Positions 27,027 through 34,974 of a stretch of DNA of 64,000 bases are shown in pieces. The notes beneath the pieces are model-generated. The model was given only the letters and a program-made list of their open reading frames with translations. It made no database searches and was not told the DNA's origin. The translations under genes were made by a program, and so were the position numbers. The stretch's first letter is position 1. Each line of letters starts with the position of its first letter. This DNA comes from UBA8516 sp035455245 (lineage in GTDB: Archaea > Thermoproteota > Nitrososphaeria > Nitrososphaerales > Nitrosopumilaceae), in contig DATIFN010000010.1 of the NCBI GenBank assembly GCA_035455245.1, positions 62,001 to 126,000 of the forward strand, read 5' to 3'.

Positions 27027-27797
27027 ATGAGTCTTTCAGATAAGGCACGAAAGGCGCTAGAAAAAATAGGCCTAACAAGCTATGAGATAAAAACCTATTC
27101 TGCACTTTTAAAAACTGGTCAGATAAACGCATCTGATTTAAGTCAGAAATCTGGCGTTCCATATTCAAAAATATATGAGGTATTGGGGACGCTGGAAGAA
27201 AAGGGATGGATTGGTTCGGATGAATCAAGACCAACTCAATATTTTGCAAAACCTCCTTCTACTGCAATAGTCAATACCAGACAAGCTCAAGAAGTGGAAT
27301 TCAAAAACAATGAATCCGCAATTTTAAAAGAACTTACTCCACTTTATGAACAAAGTGGTACCAGTGAACGACCTGACATTTGGGTTCTTTCAGGGGTGAT
27401 AAATATCGCTTCTAAAATTTTGGAAATGGTAGATTCATGTAGAAATGAAGTATTGATAGCAATCCCAAAAGTTGCAGAAGATCTAGCAAAGGAGGCTTTA
27501 CCGAAGCTTAGGTTACTCCATGATAGAGGTGTCGATATTACAATATTAGTTTCTGATGATGCAAATTCAGAAACTTTGAAAGCATTATCACGAGTGGCCA
27601 AAGTAAAAATTAAGAAAGGACTCTTTGGCGGCGGGGTGATATCGGACAAGAGATATGTTGTGATATTACTTGGGGAGGATCTTGGCACCTCTGGATCTGC
27701 AGAAGCAGTAGCTATTTGGGCAGATCATTCTGGTCTTGCAGGCTTCGCACGTGAGTATTTTGAATACTTATTAAAAGAATCTAAGGATGTAAAGTGA
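27027..27797 (+). CDS. TrmB-family transcriptional regulator
   Basis: A 256-residue protein with the TrmB-type winged helix at residues about 8-78 (KIGLTSYEIKTYSALL, then SGVPYSKIYEVLGTLEEKG), followed by a C-terminal alpha/beta domain of the phospholipase-D-like sensor type. TrmB proteins bind promoters and respond to sugars or other small effectors. It is divergent from the radical SAM gene and may regulate it, and it is followed by a DtxR-type gene 10 nt downstream. Effector unknown. Confidence 0.85.
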   Translation: MSLSDKARKALEKIGLTSYEIKTYSALLKTGQINASDLSQKSGVPYSKIYEVLGTLEEKGWIGSDESRPTQYFAKPPSTAIVNTRQAQEVEFKNNESAILKELTPLYEQSGTSERPDIWVLSGVINIASKILEMVDSCRNEVLIAIPKVAEDLAKEALPKLRLLHDRGVDITILVSDDANSETLKALSRVAKVKIKKGLFGGGVISDKRYVVILLGEDLGTSGSAEAVAIWADHSGLAGFAREYFEYLLKESKDVK

Positions 27798-27807
27798 GGA
27801 AAAACAT

Positions 27808-28254
27808 TTGTCAAATACAAAAGACGAGGTTCTGTTTGTCGGTACCGCAGAAGCTGAACACGTTGAGATGTACCTAAAGGCTATTTGGCACATTAAAGAA
27901 AGTGGCAATCCTGTAAAGATTAGTTCAATATCTAAAATGTTAAACGTTAGGCAGCCAAGTGTTGTTCAGATGTTAAAAAAGCTAAATGAATCAAAACTTG
28001 TCAATTATAACAAGACTGGTGTTTCCCTAACCAAAAGCGGAGAACAGGTGGGCTCTAATATGATGCGAAACAGTAGGTTGTTAGAAGTTTTGATGGATAG
28101 TGCACTCAAAGTGGATATAGATGAGGAAATGGTTTGTGGAATAGAACATCACATGAATGAGCAGTTTACTGATGCTCTCTGTACAATGTTAAAACATCCA
28201 AGAAAATGTCCCCATGATCACGATATTCCATATGGAAAATGTTGCAAAAATTAA
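27808..28254 (+). CDS. DtxR/MntR-family metal-dependent repressor
   Basis: A 148-residue regulator with the DtxR winged helix (AEHVEMYLKAIWHI, then RQPSVVQMLKKLNE) and a dimerisation domain holding EMVCGIEHHMNEQF, the metal-site region of the family. The unusual C-terminus is rich in ligands (KHPRKCPHDHDIPYGKCC) and could bind iron, manganese, copper or zinc. There is no SH3-like third domain. It follows the TrmB gene by 10 nt, so they are co-transcribed. The start is TTG. Confidence 0.82.
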   Translation: MSNTKDEVLFVGTAEAEHVEMYLKAIWHIKESGNPVKISSISKMLNVRQPSVVQMLKKLNESKLVNYNKTGVSLTKSGEQVGSNMMRNSRLLEVLMDSALKVDIDEEMVCGIEHHMNEQFTDALCTMLKHPRKCPHDHDIPYGKCCKN

Positions 28255-28295
28255 TTTTGAAATAAGTTATATCTCAGTAATGGTTCTTGATTATC

Positions 28296-28451
28296 ATGAC
28301 TTGTTTCTGTGGTTGCGAAACCTACGTCCGAGATTCCAACGGCTTTAAGATAGGATGTGTAAAGTGTAATCACGGTCCACAAAATCATGAGGAAAGTTTT
28401 AAGATAAAATCAAATCTTGAAGAAAGTCAAAAGCGTGGTTCTCTTTCTTAA
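28296..28451 (+). CDS. 51-residue cysteine-rich zinc-ribbon-like protein
   Basis: An ATG-started small ORF just after the DtxR gene. Cysteines sit at residues 3, 5 and 7 and again at C21-x2-C24, with H26 next to them, a pattern suited to a zinc ribbon. The C-terminal half is charged and helical. Its stop codon ends immediately before the YjbQ stop on the other strand. The close spacing and Cys pattern support a real gene; function is unknown. Confidence 0.55.
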   Translation: MTCFCGCETYVRDSNGFKIGCVKCNHGPQNHEESFKIKSNLEESQKRGSLS

Positions 28452-28871
28452 TTATTCTCCAATTAATTTAACAAGGACTCTTTTTGATCTCCTTCCATCA
28501 AATTCTCCATAGAATATTTGTTCCCAGGGTCCAAAATCAAGTTGACCATTGGTTATAGCAACAACTACTTCTCTACCCATTACTTGCCTTTTCAAATGTG
28601 CATCTGCATTTTCTTCCCCGGTTTTATTATGTTCATATTGATCTACTGGTTCATGTGGTGCTAAGTCTTCAAGCCACTTTTCATAGTCATGATGAAGCCC
28701 ACTTTCGTTGTCATTGATAAATACGCTGGCTGTGATATGCATTGCATTTACCAAACAGAGACCTTCCTTGATGCCACTTTTTTGAACAATCTTTTCAACC
28801 TGTGATGTGATGTTTACAAACCCAATTCTTGAGCGAACATTGAACGCAAGATATTCTGTAACTGATTTCAT
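28452..28871 (-). CDS. YjbQ/UPF0047 family protein
   Basis: A 139-residue single-domain protein of the YjbQ family, with the conserved NAMHITASVFIND, the ESGLHHDYEKWLEDLAPH metal-site region and HLKRQVMG. Members have weak thiamin-phosphate synthase activity and may be phosphatase-like, but the physiological role is unsettled. It is a single-gene unit; the upstream gap holds a candidate C/D box RNA on the same strand. Confidence 0.85.
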   Translation of the reverse strand: MKSVTEYLAFNVRSRIGFVNITSQVEKIVQKSGIKEGLCLVNAMHITASVFINDNESGLHHDYEKWLEDLAPHEPVDQYEHNKTGEENADAHLKRQVMGREVVVAITNGQLDFGPWEQIFYGEFDGRRSKRVLVKLIGE

Positions 28872-28911
28872 TAATATTCAAACTCAAGATTTATGATAAA
28901 TGTATTGTGAA

Positions 28912-28974
28912 TGCAGGCTCAGAACTCAAGATCCTTCTCATCAAATCAAAGGGATTTGGTCATCAACGCCTGCA
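28912..28974 (-). ncRNA. candidate C/D box guide sRNA
   Basis: Read on the minus strand, a 7-bp terminal stem (TGCAGGC at 28974-28968 with GCCTGCA at 28918-28912) encloses, in order: a C box TTGATGA, a 10-nt spacer, a D'-like TTGA, a second TTGATGA (C' box), a 15-nt spacer and a D box CTGA directly next to the closing stem. This order, length (63 nt) and stem position match archaeal C/D box sRNAs that guide 2'-O-methylation. Both C boxes start with U where the consensus has A/G. No target was identified. Confidence 0.5.
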
Positions 28975-29049
28975 ATGATTAAATTCTTTAATTCCTAATT
29001 GAGTCTTTCAAGAAGCTTGATAAAAGGCAAATGACTAAAATTTGTTAAG

Positions 29050-29472
29050 ATGGTTGCAATAGATGCTACATGCTCCCTTGATAGTTTCAGGAAGTTTGTA
29101 ATCCTTAGTACTTGTAATTCCTTTATTCCGGAGAGCTACTTTGAGGATTATGAAGTATTTCCAGAACGTGAAACCAGTCCTGGTCTCATTTATATCGAGG
29201 CTGCAGACAAGGTGACTTTAAAAAAAATTCGCGATATGACCTTTGTTAATGCAAAGGACGTCTTGGGTATGATTTACTCTTCAAAGAGTGGAAACACCAA
29301 TCTAAAATGGCGTCAAATTAGACGAAATATGGGTAAAGTTGTTGGAGAAGCCTCTACAAACACACTTGTTAATCTAACAGAAGCTGGGGTTTTAACCCAA
29401 GAGTGGGTTCAGAATTATCTAAGAAAAAAGGCTGGAGAGCAACCCACCAAGGCTAGTGAAGTCACAAACTAG
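29050..29472 (+). CDS. conserved hypothetical protein
   Basis: A 140-residue soluble protein, ATG start. The N-terminal half is beta-rich (FVILSTCNSFIP) and the C-terminal half is helical and polar, ending in a charged tail. No known motif is recognised. It precedes the Pelota gene on the same strand with 47 nt between them. Function unknown. Confidence 0.55.
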   Translation: MVAIDATCSLDSFRKFVILSTCNSFIPESYFEDYEVFPERETSPGLIYIEAADKVTLKKIRDMTFVNAKDVLGMIYSSKSGNTNLKWRQIRRNMGKVVGEASTNTLVNLTEAGVLTQEWVQNYLRKKAGEQPTKASEVTN

Positions 29473-29519
29473 TTTCTTTTCTTTTTTATTGTTCTTTTTC
29501 TAATGTAAAATGGATTAAA

Positions 29520-30569
29520 ATGTTCATAAAAAAAATTGACGAAAATTCTGTATCATTAATACCAGAAGAACCAGATGACCTTTTTATTTTAAGAAGAATA
29601 ATAAAAAAAGAGGACACGATTACTGGCGATACCACACGTGCCATTAGGCAAGAAAAAGAATTTGCTAGACCCGACAGAGGCGAGAGAATCAAAATACGAG
29701 TCTTATTAAATGTAGAAAAAATTTCAATCGACAATGTTGTGGATAGGCTAAAAATTCAGGGTACAATTTTAGAATCAGATAACGAATCAGTACAGAAAGG
29801 ATCACACCATTCATTTTCAATCAGAATTGGCGAGCCGATTACTTTGACAAAAAAGAAATGGAGTGACCTGGAAAAAAAATTGATTTTTGATAAAAAGAAA
29901 AGTTTTGGATTTTTGTTAGTAGCGATCGATACAGGTGATTGTGGAATAGGTAGATTGAGTGGCACTCACTTGAAACTAATGCCAAACCTATATTCAGGGG
30001 CAAGTGGAAAGAGATACAGAACAAAATTTAACATTGAAACATTTTTTGAAGATGTACAGGGAGCAATCTTATCTTCTATAAGGGAGGGTGATACACTCAT
30101 AATATTTGGTCCTGGTGAAACCAGGAAAAGATTAAGTAACTATCTTTTGGAAACGCCAGTTGGTAAAAAATACAAGATCCAGGTCATCGAAGGAATTGAT
30201 TCTGGTGGAGAGGATGGAATTTACACCTTTGTAAAATCACAAGAAATGAAACAAGCCATGGCTGAAAGCAAACTTGCCAAAGTATCACGCATAATCGATG
30301 AGATAATGGCACTAGCTAACAAAAAAAGCAACAAATTCACTATGGGTTTCGTTGAAACTGAAAAGGCAAATGAGGTAGGAGCTGTGGAATCAATTATTTT
30401 TTCGGATAAGATTTTTGAAAAACAAGATGAAGATGAGGTAATAGAATTTTTAAATCGAGCTGAAAGTAAGGGTGTCCAAATATTTTCCGTCGATTCTACT
30501 ACAGATGTGGGGCTTAGGGTTTCCTCTCTTGGAGGAATTATTTCGCTTTTACGTTTTGTTCCTAATTAG
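29520..30569 (+). CDS. pelA: Pelota (aPelota), ribosome rescue factor
   Basis: The 349-residue protein has the three eRF1-like domains of archaeal Pelota. The Sm-like N-domain contains VRSI-type strands and RIRVLL, the middle domain starts at VAIDTGDCGIG, and the C-domain contains the EKANEVGAVESIIFSD motif. No GGQ motif is present, as expected for Pelota as opposed to aRF1. With aEF1-alpha and ABCE1 it dissociates stalled ribosomes and no-go mRNAs. Its stop overlaps the cutA stop by 8 nt. Confidence 0.9.
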   Translation: MFIKKIDENSVSLIPEEPDDLFILRRIIKKEDTITGDTTRAIRQEKEFARPDRGERIKIRVLLNVEKISIDNVVDRLKIQGTILESDNESVQKGSHHSFSIRIGEPITLTKKKWSDLEKKLIFDKKKSFGFLLVAIDTGDCGIGRLSGTHLKLMPNLYSGASGKRYRTKFNIETFFEDVQGAILSSIREGDTLIIFGPGETRKRLSNYLLETPVGKKYKIQVIEGIDSGGEDGIYTFVKSQEMKQAMAESKLAKVSRIIDEIMALANKKSNKFTMGFVETEKANEVGAVESIIFSDKIFEKQDEDEVIEFLNRAESKGVQIFSVDSTTDVGLRVSSLGGIISLLRFVPN

Positions 30570-30873
30570 TTGAGTTTACAAGCCAATCTAAATATTGTTT
30601 ATTTATTGATCTTACTTCAAGTTCAATAATTTCTGGTATTTTGTATGGATGCGATTTTTTTATCTTATTTCTTATAGTTTTTTTTTTCTTATCCGTCGTT
30701 TTAAAAATTACTAAAAATTCTGTAGCACATTCAAGCTTGTTCTGCCACGTATAAATTGAATTTATTTTTGTAAAATTTACACAGGCTGCGAGTCTTTCGT
30801 TAATTGTTGCATTTGCAATTTTCAAAACTGATTTTTTATCTGGATATGTTGAGATTATTATGACTGATCCCAT
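30562..30873 (-). CDS. cutA: CutA1-like divalent-cation-tolerance protein
   Basis: A 103-residue protein when started at ATG 30873. Family landmarks are IIISTYPDKKSVLKIA, LAACVNF, IYTWQNKLE and the C-terminal PEIIELEVRSINKQYLDWL. CutA1 forms stable trimers and binds divalent metals; its physiological function is unclear. An upstream ATG at 30948 would add 25 residues antisense to the M50 protease start, and I reject it because CutA1 proteins begin at about this residue. Confidence 0.85.
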   Translation of the reverse strand: MGSVIIISTYPDKKSVLKIANATINERLAACVNFTKINSIYTWQNKLECATEFLVIFKTTDKKKKTIRNKIKKSHPYKIPEIIELEVRSINKQYLDWLVNSTN

Positions 30874-32119
30874 AGCAACTGATAAATTTGCCTTGCTAAA
30901 AAGAGTATCAATTACTTTGGCATTTGATTTTTCGGCAAACAATCCCATTTTCTATGTTTTGATTATCTGGGCCATAGTTTTTTTAATAGCCAAAGTTTCC
31001 AAACTAGATAAACGTGGCTTTGAAATTACACCGTATAGTCTAACATATAAAAATCATAATGTACAACTCGCTCTAACCAAACTTTTAGGTAGAACAGAGA
31101 GAGCCACAAAAATATTCTCAAATGCAAGCGTTGTTGCTGGATTTATAATGATGGGTTTTGCCTTCTGGTTTTTAATTTCGAACATATTCAATTTTTTTGT
31201 CAAGCCAGAGTCATTTTCTGAGGTAACAGTTCTGATACCAGGAGTCACAATACAAACAACATCAGCCCTTGTGCCATTTTTGTTATCCATTCCCATAGTT
31301 CTAGTTATACACGAAGGTGCCCATGGAATTGTTGCCACTTTAGAAAAAATCAAGATTAAGACAGGCGGATTTGCTGTATTCATTGCTCTTTTTGCAGGTT
31401 TTGTAGAACCAGATGAAGAAGAATTTTCTAAAGCAAAAAAGATTTCAAAACTTAGAGTAATAGGAGCTGGAGCTACATCAAATGTTACTTTTTCTTTTAT
31501 CATAGCAGCCCTACTAATCTTTAATCCCTCTTTTGCATTATTGACACCAGAACCTATCAGAGATGTATTTTATAATGAACCATTAGGAGTTCCTATAATT
31601 TCTGTAACGGAGGGAACTGGTGCAGCCACAGCTGGTTTACTTAAAGACGACATTATTACTGCAATAAATGAAATTCCCGTTGTTCAGCCACAAGATTTTG
31701 CAAAAATAAAACTTCCGCCTGGTGAAACAGCAATGGTATCAATAATCAGAAATGGTGAGACTTTGCAAATTCCTGTGATCACAAAAGCATCTCCAGATGA
31801 TCCACAACGAGGCTTACTTGGAATTACAAGAGCGGCGTTTCCATCATATCAACCAGTAGTCCCATATTACATACCATGGAGTCCAGAAGTTTTCACGTTT
31901 CTACTTTGGCTTTGGATGCTCTCCTTTTTCATAGGTATTTTCAACATGCTTCCTCTTCCCATATTAGATGGCGGTAAGTTCATTCAGAGTATTATTGAGA
32001 AAAGTACCTCAGATAAAATAATGAAGAGTGTAATGTGGTCACTTTATGGTTTTACATTTATTTTGTTTGCCCTAAACATTGGGTTCTCCGTAGCCAAATC
32101 TGGTTTTATCACTATCTAA
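30860..32119 (+). CDS. membrane site-2 protease (M50) with PDZ domain
   Basis: A 419-residue intramembrane zinc protease. HEGAH (151-155) is the metal motif in a membrane helix. A PDZ domain spans about 240-320, and LPILDGGKF near residue 373 provides the third zinc ligand (LDG motif). About six membrane segments are visible. S2P proteases release membrane-tethered factors or degrade signal peptides. The start is uncertain: ATG 30860 overlaps cutA by 14 nt, and in-frame TTG codons at 30893 or 30917 are alternatives. Confidence 0.85.
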   Translation: MTDPIATDKFALLKRVSITLAFDFSANNPIFYVLIIWAIVFLIAKVSKLDKRGFEITPYSLTYKNHNVQLALTKLLGRTERATKIFSNASVVAGFIMMGFAFWFLISNIFNFFVKPESFSEVTVLIPGVTIQTTSALVPFLLSIPIVLVIHEGAHGIVATLEKIKIKTGGFAVFIALFAGFVEPDEEEFSKAKKISKLRVIGAGATSNVTFSFIIAALLIFNPSFALLTPEPIRDVFYNEPLGVPIISVTEGTGAATAGLLKDDIITAINEIPVVQPQDFAKIKLPPGETAMVSIIRNGETLQIPVITKASPDDPQRGLLGITRAAFPSYQPVVPYYIPWSPEVFTFLLWLWMLSFFIGIFNMLPLPILDGGKFIQSIIEKSTSDKIMKSVMWSLYGFTFILFALNIGFSVAKSGFITI

Positions 32120-32174
32120 ACCTAATTCCCGAAAATTCACATATGGTTAAATTTGGGACCAAAAAAGTTCACTT

Positions 32175-33089
32175 ATGAATTGTAGTAGATGTGGAAATGT
32201 TGCAGTTTTTTCCAGAAAATATTCAGGCGAAAGTCTTTGTTCACCATGCTTTTCAGATTCGATTGTAAAAAAAACTGCAAAGACTATATCAAAATACAAA
32301 ATGATTCAGAATGGTGATGTCGTAGGTGTGGCCGTATCTGGAGGAAAGGACTCCCTATCACTTTTACATGTTCTTAAAAAATTGTCTGAAACTCATAACT
32401 TTAAGATATTAGCAATTACGGTGGATGAGGGAATTCCTGATTATCGTGACGAAGCATTAGAAATTGTAAGAAATTTCTGTGGTAGTCTTGGCATAGAACA
32501 CAGGTCTTACGCCTACAAAGATCTTTTTGATTTAACACTAGAAGAATCTCTTGAACTTAGAGAAAATGAAAAAACAACATCATGTTCAATCTGTGGAATA
32601 TTAAGAAGACGAGCCATAGACTTTGGCGCCAATGACTTGGATGTGGATGTAATTGCTACAGGTCATAATTTAGATGACATTCTTCAAACTTTTGTTATAA
32701 ATGTCCTATCTGGAGATTCGAATAAGATTGGATGGATGGGACCTGCAACATCGACAAATCAGATAGGGAAGATAAAGCCTTTTTGTGAAATTTACGAAAA
32801 TGAAATTGTGTTTTACGCCTTTACAAACGAAATTCCCTTCCAGTCGGAACAGTGTCCACATATGAATGAGGGGATTAGAACAGAAATACGTGAGATTCTA
32901 AATTCTTTAGAGAATCATCATAGTGGGATTAAAAATAGTATGTATGGTTCTGTTATGAAATTGACTCAAATTGTAAAAGATGCTAATTATAAACAAAGAA
33001 GAGTTTGTCAAAAATGCGGTAATCAATCCACTGGGGAGGTCTGTTCCGTTTGTTCTTTACTTGTAAATTTAAAACAAGATCGATCCTAA
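32175..33089 (+). CDS. ncsA: tRNA U34 2-thiolation protein, Ncs6/TtuA type
   Basis: A 304-residue PP-loop ATPase of the TtcA/Ncs6/TtuA family. An N-terminal zinc finger has CSRCGN and CSPCF. The PP-loop is SGGKDS near residues 55-60. Central cysteines CSICG (about 137-140) and the C-terminal C-x2-C pairs CQKCGN and CSVC complete the family pattern. The enzyme activates tRNA wobble uridine with ATP and adds sulfur, probably from a ubiquitin-like SAMP protein. The 3' neighbour is the SRP RNA, 31 nt downstream. Confidence 0.86.
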   Translation: MNCSRCGNVAVFSRKYSGESLCSPCFSDSIVKKTAKTISKYKMIQNGDVVGVAVSGGKDSLSLLHVLKKLSETHNFKILAITVDEGIPDYRDEALEIVRNFCGSLGIEHRSYAYKDLFDLTLEESLELRENEKTTSCSICGILRRRAIDFGANDLDVDVIATGHNLDDILQTFVINVLSGDSNKIGWMGPATSTNQIGKIKPFCEIYENEIVFYAFTNEIPFQSEQCPHMNEGIRTEIREILNSLENHHSGIKNSMYGSVMKLTQIVKDANYKQRRVCQKCGNQSTGEVCSVCSLLVNLKQDRS

Positions 33090-33092
33090 TGC

Positions 33093-33100
33093 AAATATAA
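33093..33100 (+). promoter_or_regulatory. TATA box of the SRP RNA gene
   Basis: AAATATAA, about 24 nt before the first base of the SRP RNA helix 1. Good spacing for an archaeal promoter. Confidence 0.6.
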
Positions 33101-33119
33101 GATTTCATCTTATGGTATA

Positions 33120-33440
33120 TTGGTAGTAGGTAGGATCGGGGCGCCAGCCGTGCCCCAAATCTGAAACCGGCTATATGCAGAGATCAGTAACTGCTGGGTA
33201 AATCTCTAGATGGATAGTACCTGCTTGACTTGCGGAAATGAAATCACGCCGAAGCGGGTGGATGCAGGACTGAAGCTGTCCGAAGGGATAGTCTTCAAGA
33301 CCTAACTGCTGAAAGGGATGAGGTCCGGGAGGGAGCAATCCTAAGGCGGAGCATTCACGCTGCGTCGTCTACGTGGCGGATCTTGCTCGACTTGAGATGG
33401 GGCTATTTGTTTAGACTGGAACTAGCAGAGCTACTACTAA
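33120..33440 (+). ncRNA. ffs: signal recognition particle 7S RNA
   Basis: A roughly 321-nt RNA. Its ends pair as archaeal helix 1: TTGGTAGTAG at 33120-33129 with CTACTACTAA at 33431-33440. The Alu-domain core GGGGCGCCAGCC...GCCCC follows. The S-domain helix 8 signature is GGTCCGGGAGGGAGCA with AATCCTAAGGC. It binds SRP19 and SRP54 for co-translational protein targeting. The promoter is at 33093. Ends are placed from the helix, so exact termini may shift by a few bases. Confidence 0.92.
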
Positions 33441-33450
33441 ATATTCATAA

Positions 33451-33798
33451 TTGAATGTTAATAATGTGGACGGATTGATTTTTCCTGGACATCATAGAAC
33501 ATATGATGATTTCAAAAAACAACTTATGCCAAAAATTGAACCACTTTTTGATTCATTGAGAGACTATTGTTTTTCGCTCGGAACAAATGTAATTGAAGAT
33601 GTACGAATGCACAGAGTTGTATTTTGCAAGTCTATGACATTTAGATTCTTTGCAGATATGGAACCACAACAAGAGTCGATTTTAATAAAAATAAGAAGAG
33701 ATAGAAAGGAACCTGAGAGAGAGATACATGTGAAGCCTAGTCAGGAACTTGATGAAATAAAAATTCTTCTTTTTGATGCTTATAATTCAATACATTAG
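33451..33798 (+). CDS. conserved hypothetical protein (DUF5655-like)
   Basis: A 115-residue soluble protein started at TTG 33451, directly after the SRP RNA. It contains DFKKQLMPKIEPLFDSL and a conserved VRMHRVVFCKSMTFRFF strand region, suggesting a small alpha/beta fold of the DUF5655 type. The similarity is from memory and is moderate only. Its stop overlaps that of acylphosphatase by 4 nt. Confidence 0.55.
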   Translation: MNVNNVDGLIFPGHHRTYDDFKKQLMPKIEPLFDSLRDYCFSLGTNVIEDVRMHRVVFCKSMTFRFFADMEPQQESILIKIRRDRKEPEREIHVKPSQELDEIKILLFDAYNSIH

Positions 33799-34073
33799 TA
33801 TAAAATATCAAACTTTGAAAACTCGCCTTTGTATTTTTCATTGATTATTTGTACATCTTCAACCATTGCCTTTGCAGGTCCCCGGTGACTCCATTCTACC
33901 ACTTCGCTAACATCTACATCTTGGCCTTCTAGTATTGCCTCAACTCTACCATCCTTGAGGTTTCGAACCCAACCTGTAACATTTTTTTTTTCTGCTCTGG
34001 TTTTAGTTGTCTGTCTGAAAAAAACCCCCTGAACTTTGCCTTTTACAAAAATATGCACTCGTTGGTTTACCAT
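33795..34073 (-). CDS. acyP: acylphosphatase
   Basis: A 92-residue enzyme hydrolysing acyl phosphates. The active-site loop GKVQGVFFR includes the catalytic R20, and GWVRNLKDGRVE contains the catalytic N38. The length is typical. It lies just downstream of the uL2 gene on the same strand, with 50 nt between them. Confidence 0.9.
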   Translation of the reverse strand: MVNQRVHIFVKGKVQGVFFRQTTKTRAEKKNVTGWVRNLKDGRVEAILEGQDVDVSEVVEWSHRGPAKAMVEDVQIINEKYKGEFSKFDILY

Positions 34074-34123
34074 ATCAAGAGTTCTTTTTCTAGGATTAAT
34101 TAGTTTTTGAGTCTCTAAATATT

Positions 34124-34870
34124 TTAAGATGAGCTGCTGTCTGGCCTCTCTTTAATTCTTGCACGACCAGTTTTCCTCGCTGCAATACTACCAACTTTTC
34201 TTCCAGGAGGTGCATTCCTTGAAACTGTTGAGCTTCTTCCTACATGTTGATGTCTTCCACCACCATGTGGATGCACGTATACAGCTTGTGCAACACCCCT
34301 GACGATTGGATATTTCTGCCCTTTGGATCTTTTTCTACGCCATGCATTACCTGCCCGCATAAATGGCCTATCACCTGCGCCCCCACCAGCAAGAGTTCCA
34401 ATCATTGCCCGGTTCTGCGGATTTAGCGTAGTAAATTTTCCCGATGGTAGTTTTATCGTAACACCTTCAGAACTATGTGAAAACACGGTTGCGGATGTAC
34501 CGGCTGACTTTACAATTGTTCCGCCATCACCAAAGTGTTTTTCTATATTACTGACAATTGTTCCGTCAGGAATGTTTTGAATGCTAATTACATTCCCTGG
34601 TAAAATTCCAGATTTTAATCCAAACTGAATCTTTGATCCTATTTTGGTACCAAGAATTGCAGGAATATATGAAAATGAACCATCATCAAATCGGACTTTA
34701 GCAAGAGGTGCATCGCGTCCTCGCTCATGAACTAGATCTATGACTTGCCCTTCCCGTTGTTCGGAAAGCCCAAATCTCGGGTATTTTGCAGGTAATAACT
34801 TACCAGTAGTGGCTGCACGAAATTGCATTCCACCTCTGCCACGTCTTCTTACTAGAGGCCTTTTTCCCAT
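34124..34870 (-). CDS. rpl2: 50S ribosomal protein L2 (uL2)
   Basis: A 248-residue uL2 with the C-terminal VAQAVYVHPHGGGRHQHVGRS segment that reaches the peptidyl-transferase centre, and the N-terminal GKRPLVRRRGRGG. It is not within an S10 operon here; it stands as a separate unit divergent from cdc48, which is notable because uL2 normally sits among ribosomal genes. Confidence 0.95.
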   Translation of the reverse strand: MGKRPLVRRRGRGGMQFRAATTGKLLPAKYPRFGLSEQREGQVIDLVHERGRDAPLAKVRFDDGSFSYIPAILGTKIGSKIQFGLKSGILPGNVISIQNIPDGTIVSNIEKHFGDGGTIVKSAGTSATVFSHSSEGVTIKLPSGKFTTLNPQNRAMIGTLAGGGAGDRPFMRAGNAWRRKRSKGQKYPIVRGVAQAVYVHPHGGGRHQHVGRSSTVSRNAPPGRKVGSIAARKTGRARIKERPDSSSS

Positions 34871-34944
34871 TGTAGAAAATGTTGCTCTCTCTTGTGGATT
34901 TTAAGCTTTGGTTTTTTGGTGTAATAGATAAAAGACGACAAAGG

Positions 34945-34952
34945 TATAAAAA
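34945..34952 (+). promoter_or_regulatory. TATA box of cdc48
   Basis: TATAAAAA, about 27 nt before the GTG start at 34975; a leaderless arrangement. Confidence 0.6.
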
Positions 34953-34974
34953 TTAGTTTAGGGCTGTTTAATTT

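Noticed and set aside
30874..30948. 25-residue CutA extension
   Set aside because: Antisense to the M50 start and absent from family members, which begin at about residue 26 of this frame.
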